From positions 2,480,001-2,544,000 of the forward strand of contig NZ_CP150300.1 in assembly GCF_037991315.1 (NCBI RefSeq): DNA of 64,000 nucleotides, in the 5' to 3' direction. Below are positions 18,217-26,439 of the stretch, in pieces. Within the stretch, counting starts at the first letter, position 1. Every line of letters begins with the position of its first letter. Source of the stretch: Paenibacillus sp. FSL H8-0079. Lineage in GTDB: Bacteria > Bacillota > Bacilli > Paenibacillales > Paenibacillaceae. Position numbers and translations under genes: made by a program. A model generated the notes under the pieces. It was not told the DNA's origin and made no database searches. It worked only from the letters and a program-made list of their open reading frames with translations.

Positions 18217-18706
18217 GGACAAAAGCGTCGTTAAAGTCGGTATGGCGGATTTAAACATCGCTCATCTTCCTGGCGTAATCCGTACGACTGGCCTGGGCTC
18301 GTGTGTGGGATTAACAATGTATGACCCACATTTGAAACTGGCTGGAATGGCGCATGTCATGCTTCCTACTTCCGAGATTGCCCGTGAAGGGAAACTGAAC
18401 ACAGCCAAATATGCAGATACGGCGTTGCCTGAGCTTTTGGAAAAAATGATAAAATTAGGCGCTGCTCGCTCTCGTATCGTTTCTAAAATGGCTGGAGGCT
18501 CTCAGATGTTTGCCTTTGCCGGTGCTGGGGATACGATGCGCATTGGACCAAGGAATGCAGATTCTTGTCGAGAGTGGCTGCAAAAACTCAATATCCCCCT
18601 TCTTGCAGAAGATACGGGTGGTAATTATGGACGAACGATTGAAATGGATTGTGAAACTGGCCTTTTGACTATTCGAAGTGTACAAATGGGTGTAAAGGAA
18701 CTATAA
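18209..18706 (+). CDS. cheD: Chemoreceptor glutamine deamidase CheD
   Basis: The 165-residue protein contains the catalytic Cys32 in GLGSCVGLTMYD and His49 in AGMAHVMLP, the residues of the papain-like CheD deamidase. CheD deamidates receptor glutamines and also binds CheC to raise its phosphatase activity. Overlap with cheC by eight bases supports joint synthesis. It is followed within five bases by a small membrane-protein gene rather than directly by sigD. Confidence 0.95.
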   Translation: MIEDKSVVKVGMADLNIAHLPGVIRTTGLGSCVGLTMYDPHLKLAGMAHVMLPTSEIAREGKLNTAKYADTALPELLEKMIKLGAARSRIVSKMAGGSQMFAFAGAGDTMRIGPRNADSCREWLQKLNIPLLAEDTGGNYGRTIEMDCETGLLTIRSVQMGVKEL

Positions 18707-18710
18707 GACT

Positions 18711-19154
18711 ATGATAGGAAACTACCGCATTAATCTAGGAGCAGGCATCGTTGGATTTATTCTTACTTTTTTTGTAGCTTACAGCAGCAATGTGCTGACG
18801 ACCAGTTTAATTCGCGGATTGATCGGATTCGTAGCCTGGTTTGTCCTTGCATATGGTTTACGTTGGGGATTGGGATTGCTGCTGAACCCTCAGCCCCAGG
18901 GAAATGGATATGGTTATGATTCACCAAATGCTCAAGATCAAAGAGGTTCACAGGTGGACATCAAACTCGAAGACGATGGACAAGAGCTGAATGAATTGCT
19001 CAAGAGTGGACAGAGCGCCTCCTCTGGAGACGATCTTCCGCCATCTGAGACGAAAGCTCCAACGGGATTCGCCCCTTTGGATCCGCCTAAACTTGTCCGG
19101 ACAAAGGATCCGGAGGAATTGGCGCAGGCCGTTCGTCACCTGACAGACAAATAA
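18711..19154 (+). CDS. Uncharacterised membrane protein between cheD and sigD
   Basis: I do not recognise a named family for this 147-residue protein. The N-terminal 60 residues form two membrane segments (about 8-26 and 33-58: IVGFILTFFVAYSS and GLIGFVAWFVLAYGLRWGLG), followed by a charged, probably cytoplasmic region rich in Gln, Asp, Ser and Pro. The end (VRTKDPEELAQAVRHLTDK) looks like a short conserved helix. It starts five bases after cheD and is followed by sigD after 15 bases, so it is part of the fla/che operon. B. subtilis has the swarming factor SwrB next to sigD but on its other side; whether this is a functional counterpart is only a guess. Confidence 0.75.
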   Translation: MIGNYRINLGAGIVGFILTFFVAYSSNVLTTSLIRGLIGFVAWFVLAYGLRWGLGLLLNPQPQGNGYGYDSPNAQDQRGSQVDIKLEDDGQELNELLKSGQSASSGDDLPPSETKAPTGFAPLDPPKLVRTKDPEELAQAVRHLTDK

Positions 19155-19169
19155 GGAGGGTGAAAGCAA

Positions 19170-19958
19170 TTGAACGAGCGTAAAGCTTCACATTTGAACC
19201 ATTCTGATCTGTGGGAAAAGTGGAAAGAGCATGGAGATCTTGAAGCCAAGAAAACTTTGATTGAAAAGTATCTCCATATTGTAAATTATGTTTCCGGCCG
19301 TCTGGCAGTCGGTTTGCCTAAAAATGTTCCTAAAGATGACTTGGAGAGTAATGGCGTTATGGGATTGATTGATGCATTGGAGAAATTCGACTATGAACGT
19401 GGTCTGCAATTTGAAACCTATGCATCATGGAGGGTCCGCGGAGCCATACTTGACGGTCTGCGTCAAGGTGATTGGGTTCCGCGTTCTGTGCGGGAGAAGG
19501 CCAAACGGATTGAAGACGCCTACCAGCAGCTGGAACAAAGCTATCTCAGGTCCGTTAGTGATGAGGAAATGAGTGAGTATCTGGACGTGTCGACCAAAGA
19601 TTTTCAACATATGCTTCAGGAAGTGGCAGTCATGTCACTTTGCTCGCTGGAGGACCCAATTCGTGAAGAAGAGTCTGAGACACGTCTGTCTTTAATGGTG
19701 GATGAGAAAGCTAAAAATCCGGATTATAAAGTGAATGAGTTTTATTTGAAGGAAGCTTTGGTGCAAGGGTTGGACAAGTTGACGGTAAAAGAGCGGACAG
19801 TTGTTTCACTCTTGTATTACGAAGACCTTTCTCTTAGTGAAATTGCGGAGGTTATGTCTCTTTCTCCGTCTCGTATATCCCAGTTACATTCCAAGGCAAT
19901 ATTACGATTACGCGGCACATTGGACAAACAGAAAGATTTGTTGATGCGTAAAGATTAA
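19170..19958 (+). CDS. sigD: Flagellar/motility sigma factor SigD (FliA)
   Basis: This 262-residue sigma-70 family factor has region 2 (DDLESNGVMGLIDALEKFDY with FETYASWRVRGAILDGLR), region 3 and region 4 (TVVSLLYYEDLSLSEIAEVM, then SPSRISQLHSKAILRLR). It directs late flagellar, chemotaxis and autolysin genes and is held by FlgM. The start is TTG with a strong AAGGAGGGTGA site. Position at the end of the che genes is as in B. subtilis. Confidence 0.96.
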   Translation: MNERKASHLNHSDLWEKWKEHGDLEAKKTLIEKYLHIVNYVSGRLAVGLPKNVPKDDLESNGVMGLIDALEKFDYERGLQFETYASWRVRGAILDGLRQGDWVPRSVREKAKRIEDAYQQLEQSYLRSVSDEEMSEYLDVSTKDFQHMLQEVAVMSLCSLEDPIREEESETRLSLMVDEKAKNPDYKVNEFYLKEALVQGLDKLTVKERTVVSLLYYEDLSLSEIAEVMSLSPSRISQLHSKAILRLRGTLDKQKDLLMRKD

Positions 19959-19989
19959 TAGAGAGAAGTAATATATTGGAGTTTGGGGA

Positions 19990-21429
19990 GTGGAAAGTCT
20001 AAAAGGGGGAAGAACTGGAGTGACACAGCGGACTGCTTTGGAACAATGTTTAAACATTGTTTTATCGGACGACAAATGCACAGCCTACCTTGAATTTTCC
20101 AAAGAGGAAGAAGGCTTTGCCTGCACGATCGATGAACTTGAACAATTTGTGGCGAACAAGGGCATCAAGCAAGGTGTATTACGAGAGGCATTATTGCTTT
20201 TTGTGAGTAACCCTGAAACCTATGTAAAAGATAAATATAAAATTGCCCAAGGTGTTGCTCCTATTCAGGGAACAGATGGATTCATCAAGATCCTGATAGG
20301 GATGGACGATACGAACGAGCGACGACCGCTCGAATCGGAAGATGGAACCGTTGATTACAAAGAAGTGACCCGGTTAAACAATGTTCGTAGTGGTCAGATC
20401 ATTGCAGAGCGAATTGCTCCTGGCGATGGTATACCAGGCAGGGCAGTAACAGGTGAGGAAATTCCTTATCGTCCCGGAAAAGAAGCTCGGTTTAAAGTTG
20501 GGAAAAACGTTGTGATTAACCCGGACGGATCTGCGATGTATGCTGCACTGGATGGGCTCGTTACCAAAACGGACGGTAACAAACTGAATGTATTTCCGGT
20601 TTATGAAGTCAATGGAGACGTTGACTACAATAACGGTAATATCGACTTTGTAGGCACAGTTGTCATACGAGGCAACGTACTTACCGGATTTAAAGTAAAA
20701 GCAGCAGGTGATATTCGTGTCGTCGGAGGTGTCGAAGGAGCGGACCTGGAAGCAGGTGGTTCAATCGAAATTACCGGTGGCATTATTGGTTATAACAAAG
20801 GACTTGTACACGCAGGCCATAATGTTAAATGTACCTTTATTCAAGAAGGCAACGTGGATGCAGGTGAAGATGTACTGGTTTCCCAAAGTATTATGCACTC
20901 CAATATTCGTGCTGCCCATGGTGTCATCTGTGCAGGAACCAAAGGTCTTATCGTTGGCGGCTCAATCCAGGCTGGTAAGAACGTCTCAGCGCGTGTTGTA
21001 GGCAACAGTATGTCCACGGTCACTGCCATTGAAGTTGGTGTGTTGCCGAGGCTGCGTAACGAACTGAATGATTTGCGCAAGGAAGTTAGAGAGCAGATGG
21101 ATTCCTTGGACAAAACGAAGAAGGCTTTGACATTGTTGGATCAGTTAGCTGCCGCTGGACAATTAAGCCCAGATAAGATGTCGATGCGAATCAAGCTGAA
21201 TGCTACGCAGAAATCTGCTCTTCGTATAAGTGAAGAAACGAAAATGCGTATCTTCGAAATTGAAAAGGAACTTGAAGATACAAGTATGGCTCGTGTTGAT
21301 ATTTTGAAGACGATTTATGGAGGCTCTAAAATAGTTATCGGCAGATACACGAAATTTATTAAAGATCCAGTCAGTCGAATTTCATTTTATTATCACGATG
21401 GCGATATTACGATGGTTCCATACGTTTAA
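19990..21429 (+). CDS. FapA/DUF342 family protein (flagellar assembly protein A-like)
   Basis: The product of about 479 residues belongs to the FapA (DUF342) family: an N-terminal domain, then a beta-helix region with repeated glycine-rich turns (DIRVVGGVEGADLEAGGSIEI and similar, about residues 235-335), then a coiled-coil-like segment (about 350-440). The role of the family is poorly known; in some bacteria it affects flagellar or surface assembly. Two GTG starts are possible, 19990 (after GGAG) and 20020 (after AAGGGGGA); I keep the longer one. It follows sigD by 31 bases and is part of the same unit. Confidence 0.8.
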   Translation: MESLKGGRTGVTQRTALEQCLNIVLSDDKCTAYLEFSKEEEGFACTIDELEQFVANKGIKQGVLREALLLFVSNPETYVKDKYKIAQGVAPIQGTDGFIKILIGMDDTNERRPLESEDGTVDYKEVTRLNNVRSGQIIAERIAPGDGIPGRAVTGEEIPYRPGKEARFKVGKNVVINPDGSAMYAALDGLVTKTDGNKLNVFPVYEVNGDVDYNNGNIDFVGTVVIRGNVLTGFKVKAAGDIRVVGGVEGADLEAGGSIEITGGIIGYNKGLVHAGHNVKCTFIQEGNVDAGEDVLVSQSIMHSNIRAAHGVICAGTKGLIVGGSIQAGKNVSARVVGNSMSTVTAIEVGVLPRLRNELNDLRKEVREQMDSLDKTKKALTLLDQLAAAGQLSPDKMSMRIKLNATQKSALRISEETKMRIFEIEKELEDTSMARVDILKTIYGGSKIVIGRYTKFIKDPVSRISFYYHDGDITMVPYV

Positions 21430-21481
21430 GTACAGCATTCAGGCACATGAAGAAATCCATTCGAAACCGTGAGGTGAGCGT

Positions 21482-21796
21482 ATGAGTTTCAAAGCAGTGG
21501 AGTTGCAGATTGCGGTACCACGAACAAGCGAGGCAGGGCGTTATCAGAGTGAGGCCCAGCAGAGACCGGTTACAGATCAGAATCTCTTGGCAGAGCAAAC
21601 GGCGAAAGAAGCAAACGAAGCAAGGCAACGAAGTGAAGCAATGGACGAAACTTCACAGACTTCGGTGCGTGATGGTCATACCCATGATGAGAATCAGCAG
21701 AGTGGTTCTGATGGACAGGAAACTGCGCAGGTTCAGGAAACCGTCAAACCTGCGGAGCACCCTTACAAAGGAAAACACATTGATCTATCTTTATAA
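21482..21796 (+). CDS. Small hydrophilic protein downstream of fapA
   Basis: The 104-residue product is highly polar and rich in Gln, Glu, Ser and Arg, with no membrane segment or signal. The N-terminus MSFKAVELQIAVPRTSEAGR and the C-terminus HPYKGKHIDLSL look like short conserved ends around a disordered middle. I recall similar short proteins near sigD and DUF6115 genes in other Firmicutes, but know of no function. A GTGAGGTGAG ribosome site precedes the ATG. The conserved order fapA - this gene - DUF6115-like gene suggests a shared motility or envelope job. Confidence 0.7.
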   Translation: MSFKAVELQIAVPRTSEAGRYQSEAQQRPVTDQNLLAEQTAKEANEARQRSEAMDETSQTSVRDGHTHDENQQSGSDGQETAQVQETVKPAEHPYKGKHIDLSL

Positions 21797-21861
21797 CAGG
21801 TGATTGTGATGGACATGCAGTCTTACGTACCGATGGTTGAACTAGAAGGAGAGAACCCAAT

Positions 21862-22446
21862 TTGTCACCATGGATCATCATTGTCATATTAGGAGCCTGC
21901 GCTATTGCCTACGCATATATCATGCCCCGGAAAAACAAGGCGCAGGAGCCTGGGCATCAACTGGTGCAGGAGATGGAATCTACGCTTGAACATTACATGA
22001 CCGAGATCGAAAATGATAATGATGCTCTCATTCAGCGTGTAGCTGAAATGAAAGGAGAAGCGACAGCAGCCGATCAACGTATGCAATCGCAACTCCAGGA
22101 ATTACAGCAGCGGTTGGATCAGCTGGAGCAGAGCAAAAAGAACGAACCTTTCGCATCACCTTTCCCACACTCAGGTAATATACCCGTACAAGCTTCCGAA
22201 GGTTTGCAAGCACAAGCGCTCGTGAAAAGTGTGCAAGCAGAGGCGGCCCAGCAGGCGTTAGAAGCAGATCTACCGACCAGCAAAGTCGAATCTATGCCTG
22301 GGCGTGAATCGATTAAAGATCGATATGCAGAACTCTTTAATTTACATGCAGAGGGTAAGTCGATGGATGCCATATCCAAGCAGACAGGTATTCAGCGTGG
22401 TGAGGTACAGTTAATACTGCAACTGGCAGAACGGGAGGAAAGCTAA
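21862..22446 (+). CDS. DUF6115-like membrane-anchored protein with C-terminal HTH-like segment
   Basis: The 194-residue product starts at TTG with GGAG about ten bases upstream. One N-terminal membrane segment (about residues 4-19, IIIVILGACAIAYAYIM) is followed by a coiled coil (about 30-95, with heptad-like QLQELQQRLDQLEQ). A low-complexity stretch follows, then the C-terminal RYAELFNLHAEGKSMDAISKQ - GIQRGEVQLILQLAE, which resembles a short helix-turn-helix. This architecture matches proteins now grouped as DUF6115 near flagellar operons. Function is unknown. It overlaps a 27-codon frame at 21809 that I do not regard as a gene. Confidence 0.72.
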   Translation: MSPWIIIVILGACAIAYAYIMPRKNKAQEPGHQLVQEMESTLEHYMTEIENDNDALIQRVAEMKGEATAADQRMQSQLQELQQRLDQLEQSKKNEPFASPFPHSGNIPVQASEGLQAQALVKSVQAEAAQQALEADLPTSKVESMPGRESIKDRYAELFNLHAEGKSMDAISKQTGIQRGEVQLILQLAEREES

Positions 22447-22449
22447 GTC

Positions 22450-23076
22450 ATGGACAAGCGATCCTTATGGATTGGTCTGGGGAGCGGTATGATTATTGGT
22501 GCAGTTTTGCTTCAACTGGCCACAGTAGGACAAAATGCATTATCTGATAGTAATCTTGACCCTGAGCAGACCGCCAATATGACGAAAGAACAGCTGGAAA
22601 CAGTCGCGAAAAGCCTGGATATGAAGTTGGTAGGTTCTGAAGAGGAATTATACACAGAAGCTGAGTGGGTGGCGAAGAAAAAGCAGGAGAGCAGTGAGTT
22701 ACAGGGGAAAACAGCAACACCGCCTGAGACAGTAACCTCTGCGGAGACACCTACCGAGCCTGAGAAGCCACAAGAGCCTGCTACAAGTGAAGTTGAAGGG
22801 CAGAAAGAGATAACTGAGCCGAAAACAACAGAACCTGCAACACCGAGCAATCCGAAAGGCGCAACGGTATCATTCAAAGTGCGTTCTGGCAATAGTCTGG
22901 CGATCGTTGCAGCGAACCTAAAAACCGCCGGAATCGTTGATGATGCACAAGCTTTCATAAAGGCTGGCAAAGCTGAACGAATCAACACCAAAATCCAAGT
23001 GGGTACTTATGCGCTTGAAAAAGGCGAGAGTTTCAAATCCATTATCGCAAAAATTACGAAAGAACCGTCAAGCTGA
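22450..23076 (+). CDS. Membrane-anchored protein with MltG-like LysM-like domain, no catalytic domain
   Basis: The 208-residue product has one N-terminal membrane segment (about residues 7-25), an acidic Pro/Thr/Glu-rich linker (about 60-135), and a C-terminal module of about 70 residues (VSFKVRSGNSLAIVAANLKTA, then INTKIQVGTYALEKGESF). That module resembles the N-terminal LysM-like subdomain of the YceG/MltG endolytic transglycosylases, but the catalytic domain that should follow is absent. It may be a peptidoglycan-binding or partner protein. It is the last gene before the operon terminator, which overlaps its 3' end. Confidence 0.65.
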   Translation: MDKRSLWIGLGSGMIIGAVLLQLATVGQNALSDSNLDPEQTANMTKEQLETVAKSLDMKLVGSEEELYTEAEWVAKKKQESSELQGKTATPPETVTSAETPTEPEKPQEPATSEVEGQKEITEPKTTEPATPSNPKGATVSFKVRSGNSLAIVAANLKTAGIVDDAQAFIKAGKAERINTKIQVGTYALEKGESFKSIIAKITKEPSS

Positions 23077-23101
23077 GCATGCTCGGACAGGACGGTTTTT
23101 T
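23063..23101 (+). terminator. Intrinsic terminator ending the fla/che region
   Basis: AACCGTC (23063-23069) pairs with GACGGTT (23091-23097), enclosing a second small stem GAGC/GCTC, and is followed by a run of T. The 5' arm lies inside the last codons of the upstream gene. This is the first clear terminator after fliK. Confidence 0.85.
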
Positions 23102-23371
23102 GCGTATTTAATCGTATAATTTGAAAAACCAATAATAAGTATTGTTGAGTTTCAGTTGAAGTATAGATTGCTAGGTTAAAAGCAATAAGTATAGAAGAAG
23201 ATTTAGTTTCAAAGAGTGTTGCATCAGGTTGTCAGTTGTGCTATATTAGATAACGGTGTTAAAACACACGCATGTGCTAATTTTGTTGAGGGTGCTTTCC
23301 TGATGGAGAGTCTTGGCGAAAAATGATGCCGGCGGAGGACACAATAAAACCATATTAGGAGGTGTGTGAAG
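23102..23371 (+). promoter_or_regulatory. rpsB promoter and leader region
   Basis: This stretch of about 270 bases carries no gene. Candidate sigma-A sites are TTGCTA (23168-23173) with TATAGA (23190-23195), spacing 16, and TTGCAT (23219-23224) with TATATT (23242-23247), spacing 17; both have only moderate -35 boxes. The transcribed leader before rpsB has small stems, notably CTTTCC/GGAGAG around a TGAT loop (about 23296-23311) and GGC/GCC just after. Feedback by S2 is possible but only inferred. Confidence 0.5.
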
Positions 23372-24070
23372 ATGGCAGTAATCTCCATGAAGCAGCTTCT
23401 CGAAGCTGGGGTACACTTCGGTCACCAGACTCGTCGTTGGAACCCAAAAATGGATCGTTATATCTTCACTGAAAGAAACGGAATTTACATCATCGATTTG
23501 CAAAAGACGGTGAAAAAAGTCGAAGAGGCTTACAATTTCGTTAAAGGAATCGCAGGAGAGAATGGTAAAATTCTTTTCGTGGGTACTAAGAAACAAGCTC
23601 AAGATTCCGTTAAAGAAGAAGCTGAACGTGCTGGTCAATTCTACATTAACCAACGCTGGCTCGGCGGTACCCTGACTAACTTCCAAACTATTCAAAAACG
23701 TATTGATCGTTTGAAACAGTTGGAAGCTTGGGAAGAAGACGGTACATTCGCTGTATTGCCTAAAAAAGAAGTAATCTTGCTTCGCAAAGAAAAAGATCGT
23801 CTGGAGAAATTCTTGGGCGGTATTAAAAATATGAAAGGCCTGCCAAGCGCCCTGTTCATCATCGATCCACGCAAAGAGCGTATCGCTGTTGCGGAAGCTC
23901 GCAAATTGGGTATCCCAATTGTTGGTATCGTTGATACTAACTGCGATCCGGACGAGATCGATTATGTTATCCCAGGTAATGACGACGCGATTCGCGCTGT
24001 TAAATTGCTGACAGGTAAAATGGCTGACGCTGTAATCGAAGCTAACCAAGGCGAAGAAACTTCCGCTTAA
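23372..24070 (+). CDS. rpsB: 30S ribosomal protein S2
   Basis: The start is ATG 23372, nine bases after AGGAGG (23357-23362); an in-frame GTG six bases earlier is too close to that site. The product of 232 residues begins [20 protein letters not shown] and contains [24 protein letters not shown]-type core and the [13 protein letters not shown] segment, all diagnostic of S2. It is a small-subunit protein needed late in 30S assembly. tsf follows, as in almost all bacteria. Confidence 0.98.
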   Translation: MAVISMKQLLEAGVHFGHQTRRWNPKMDRYIFTERNGIYIIDLQKTVKKVEEAYNFVKGIAGENGKILFVGTKKQAQDSVKEEAERAGQFYINQRWLGGTLTNFQTIQKRIDRLKQLEAWEEDGTFAVLPKKEVILLRKEKDRLEKFLGGIKNMKGLPSALFIIDPRKERIAVAEARKLGIPIVGIVDTNCDPDEIDYVIPGNDDAIRAVKLLTGKMADAVIEANQGEETSA

Positions 24071-24100
24071 TAGATTCGAACATATGCAATAAACTAAATG

Positions 24101-24146
24101 AAAAGGGTGGTTGGCAGGTGGATAACCTCTCACTGCCCTTTTTTTA
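24101..24146 (+). terminator. Hairpin with T-run between rpsB and tsf
   Basis: AAAAGGG (24101-24107) pairs with CCCTTTT (24137-24143), with inner GGCAG/CTGCC pairing nearby, followed by a run of T. It has terminator form and may act as a partial attenuator that sets the S2 to EF-Ts ratio, because tsf has no strong promoter of its own downstream. Confidence 0.7.
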
Positions 24147-24185
24147 GAGTGTACGTACAATACTTAATTTTGGAGGGGATTTATA

Positions 24186-24836
24186 ATGGCAGTTAATGCG
24201 AGTGCGGTAAAAGAACTTCGCGAAAGAACGGGCGCTGGTATGCTCGATTGTAAGAAAGCACTGGAAGAAGCAAACGGTGATGTAACGAAAGCAGCTGAAT
24301 TGTTGCGTGAGAAAGGTCTTTCTGCAGCAGCAAGCAAAGCGGGCCGTGCAGCAACTGAAGGCGTTGTAGAATCTTACATCCACGCTGGTGGACGTATTGG
24401 TGTCTTGGTTGAAGTTAACTGTGAAACAGACTTCGTAGGTAAAACGGATCAATTTAAGGATTTTGTTAAAGATGTAGCTATGCAAATCGCTGCAGCTAAT
24501 CCTAAATTTGTTACACGCGAAGAAGTTCCTACAGAAGAGCTGGAAAAAGAAAAAGAAATTCTGAAAGCTCAAGCTCTTAACGAAGGCAAACCAGAGAAAA
24601 TCATTGAAAAAATGGTTGAAGGCCGTATCGGTAAATACTACGAAGAGTATTGCCTGCTGGAACAAACTTTCGTTAAAGATCCAGACAAAACGATTTCCCA
24701 ATTGCTGAACGAAAAAATCAGCCAAATTGGTGAAAACATCTCCATCCGTCGTTTCGTTCGTTACGAACTGGGTGAAGGTCTTGAGAAAAAAGTAGACAAC
24801 TTCGTAGAAGAAGTAATGTCCCAAGTAAACAAATAA
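24186..24836 (+). CDS. tsf: Translation elongation factor Ts
   Basis: The 216-residue product begins with the UBA-like domain and family signature [20 protein letters not shown] (residues 9-28). It contains [21 protein letters not shown], the second signature, and is a short-form EF-Ts, as is usual in some Firmicutes (many are about 290 residues). It exchanges GDP for GTP on EF-Tu. A GGAGGGG ribosome site precedes the ATG. Confidence 0.97.
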   Translation: MAVNASAVKELRERTGAGMLDCKKALEEANGDVTKAAELLREKGLSAAASKAGRAATEGVVESYIHAGGRIGVLVEVNCETDFVGKTDQFKDFVKDVAMQIAAANPKFVTREEVPTEELEKEKEILKAQALNEGKPEKIIEKMVEGRIGKYYEEYCLLEQTFVKDPDKTISQLLNEKISQIGENISIRRFVRYELGEGLEKKVDNFVEEVMSQVNK

Positions 24837-24848
24837 GACGGTTTTTAA

Positions 24849-24944
24849 AACCGGCAAGCAGGATTGATTTTCGAAGATATAAGAATGATGAAACTTCGAA
24901 GCGTAAACTCCCTTATATCCCAGGAAAACAGTGCCTTACCGGTT
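24849..24944 (+). other. Structured intercistronic RNA candidate after tsf
   Basis: AACCGG (24849-24854) can pair with CCGGTT (24939-24944). Inside it, GATATAAG (24876-24883) pairs perfectly with CTTATATC (24912-24919), while TTCGAAG (24870-24876) pairs with CTTCGAA (24894-24900). The last two pairings interlock, so they are either a pseudoknot or alternative states. The element lies between tsf and a terminator in front of pyrH. I do not recognise it as a named riboswitch. Confidence 0.45.
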
Positions 24945-24965
24945 AAACGTTTTTCCTAAAAGAGC

Positions 24966-24992
24966 GGAACACAACTGTGTTCCTTTCTTTTT
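24966..24992 (+). terminator. Intrinsic terminator between tsf and pyrH
   Basis: GGAACAC (24966-24972) pairs with GTGTTCC (24977-24983) around a four-base loop, followed by TTTCTTTTT. It separates rpsB-tsf from pyrH-frr, although no clear sigma-A promoter is visible after it, which leaves room for regulated read-through. Confidence 0.8.
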
Positions 24993-25004
24993 AAGCAGGA
25001 GGCC

Positions 25005-25067
25005 ATGCGCGAGAAGTTTTGTTGGTTGAACACCGAGCGTGTTCAATTCAAAGTGGAGGGTGAATAA
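25005..25067 (+). CDS. Possible 20-codon leader peptide abutting pyrH
   Basis: An ATG at 25005, preceded by AGGAGG (24997-25002) but with only two bases of spacing, opens a 20-codon frame whose TAA is directly followed by the TTG start of pyrH. A hairpin lies inside it: TTGAACAC (25026-25033) pairs with GTGTTCAA (25039-25046). The GAACAC/GTGTTC arms repeat those of the terminator upstream. It may be a regulatory upstream ORF, but the short spacing makes chance quite possible. Confidence 0.3.
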   Translation: MREKFCWLNTERVQFKVEGE

Positions 25068-25795
<728 letters not shown>

Positions 25796-25796
<1 letters not shown>

Positions 25797-26350
25797 TGCC
25801 ACAAGCGGTTAAACAACATGCCGAAGAGCGTATGGAAAAAGCAATTCAAGCATTGCGTCGTGACTTGGCTTCTTTGCGTGCAGGCCGTGCAACTCCAGCT
25901 CTTCTGGACCGAATTCAGGTAGAGTATTATGGGGCAATGACGCCATTGAATCAACTTGCTAATATCAGTACTCCGGATTCCCGTACACTGATGATTCAGC
26001 CTTGGGACAAATCTTCCATGGGTGACATCGAGCGTGCCATCATGAAATCGGATCTGGGGCTTACTCCAGCGAATGATGGTAGCATGATCCGTTTGTCTAT
26101 TCCGGCATTGACGGAAGAGCGCAGAGCGGAACTTGTGAAGCTGACGAAGAAGTTCGGTGAAGAAGGTAAAGTAGCGATTCGTAACATTCGCCGTGACGCG
26201 AATGATGACATCAAGAAAATGGAGAAGTCAGACATTTCCGAGGATGAATCCCGGAGACATCAGGACGATATCCAAAAATCGACTGACAAGTTTATTGCTG
26301 AAGTCGATAAGGTACTTGCTGCCAAAGAAAAAGAAATCATGGAAGTGTAA
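25796..26350 (+). CDS. frr: Ribosome recycling factor
   Basis: The 184-residue product has the RRF pattern: helical ends with [21 protein letters not shown] near the N-terminus, [16 protein letters not shown] in the middle and [20 protein letters not shown] later. With EF-G it splits the post-termination ribosome. Length is typical (about 185). It overlaps pyrH by one base and is followed by a terminator. Confidence 0.97.
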
Positions 26351-26394
26351 GACAAGCGCAGCCCCTCCAATACGGTGGGGTTTTGTCTCTTTTT
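26351..26394 (+). terminator. Terminator after frr
   Basis: GACAA (26351-26355) pairs with TTGTC (26383-26387), enclosing CCCC (26362-26365) with GGGG (26377-26380); a T-rich run follows. The hairpin starts right at the frr stop. Confidence 0.7.
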
Positions 26395-26439
26395 CCAAGC
26401 TTCAGATGAAGAAACTTCAGGGATTTTGGAGGAACAGGA

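Noticed and set aside
21809..21892. 27-codon frame starting ATG GAC ATG before the DUF6115-like gene
   Set aside because: It runs into the next gene out of frame, has no conserved feature and is likely incidental.
23246..24160. Long minus-strand frame (about 304 codons) opposite rpsB, and a similar one opposite tsf (24144-24857)
   Set aside because: These mirror highly codon-biased ribosomal and EF-Ts genes; the translated products are Phe/Cys-rich without any known motif.
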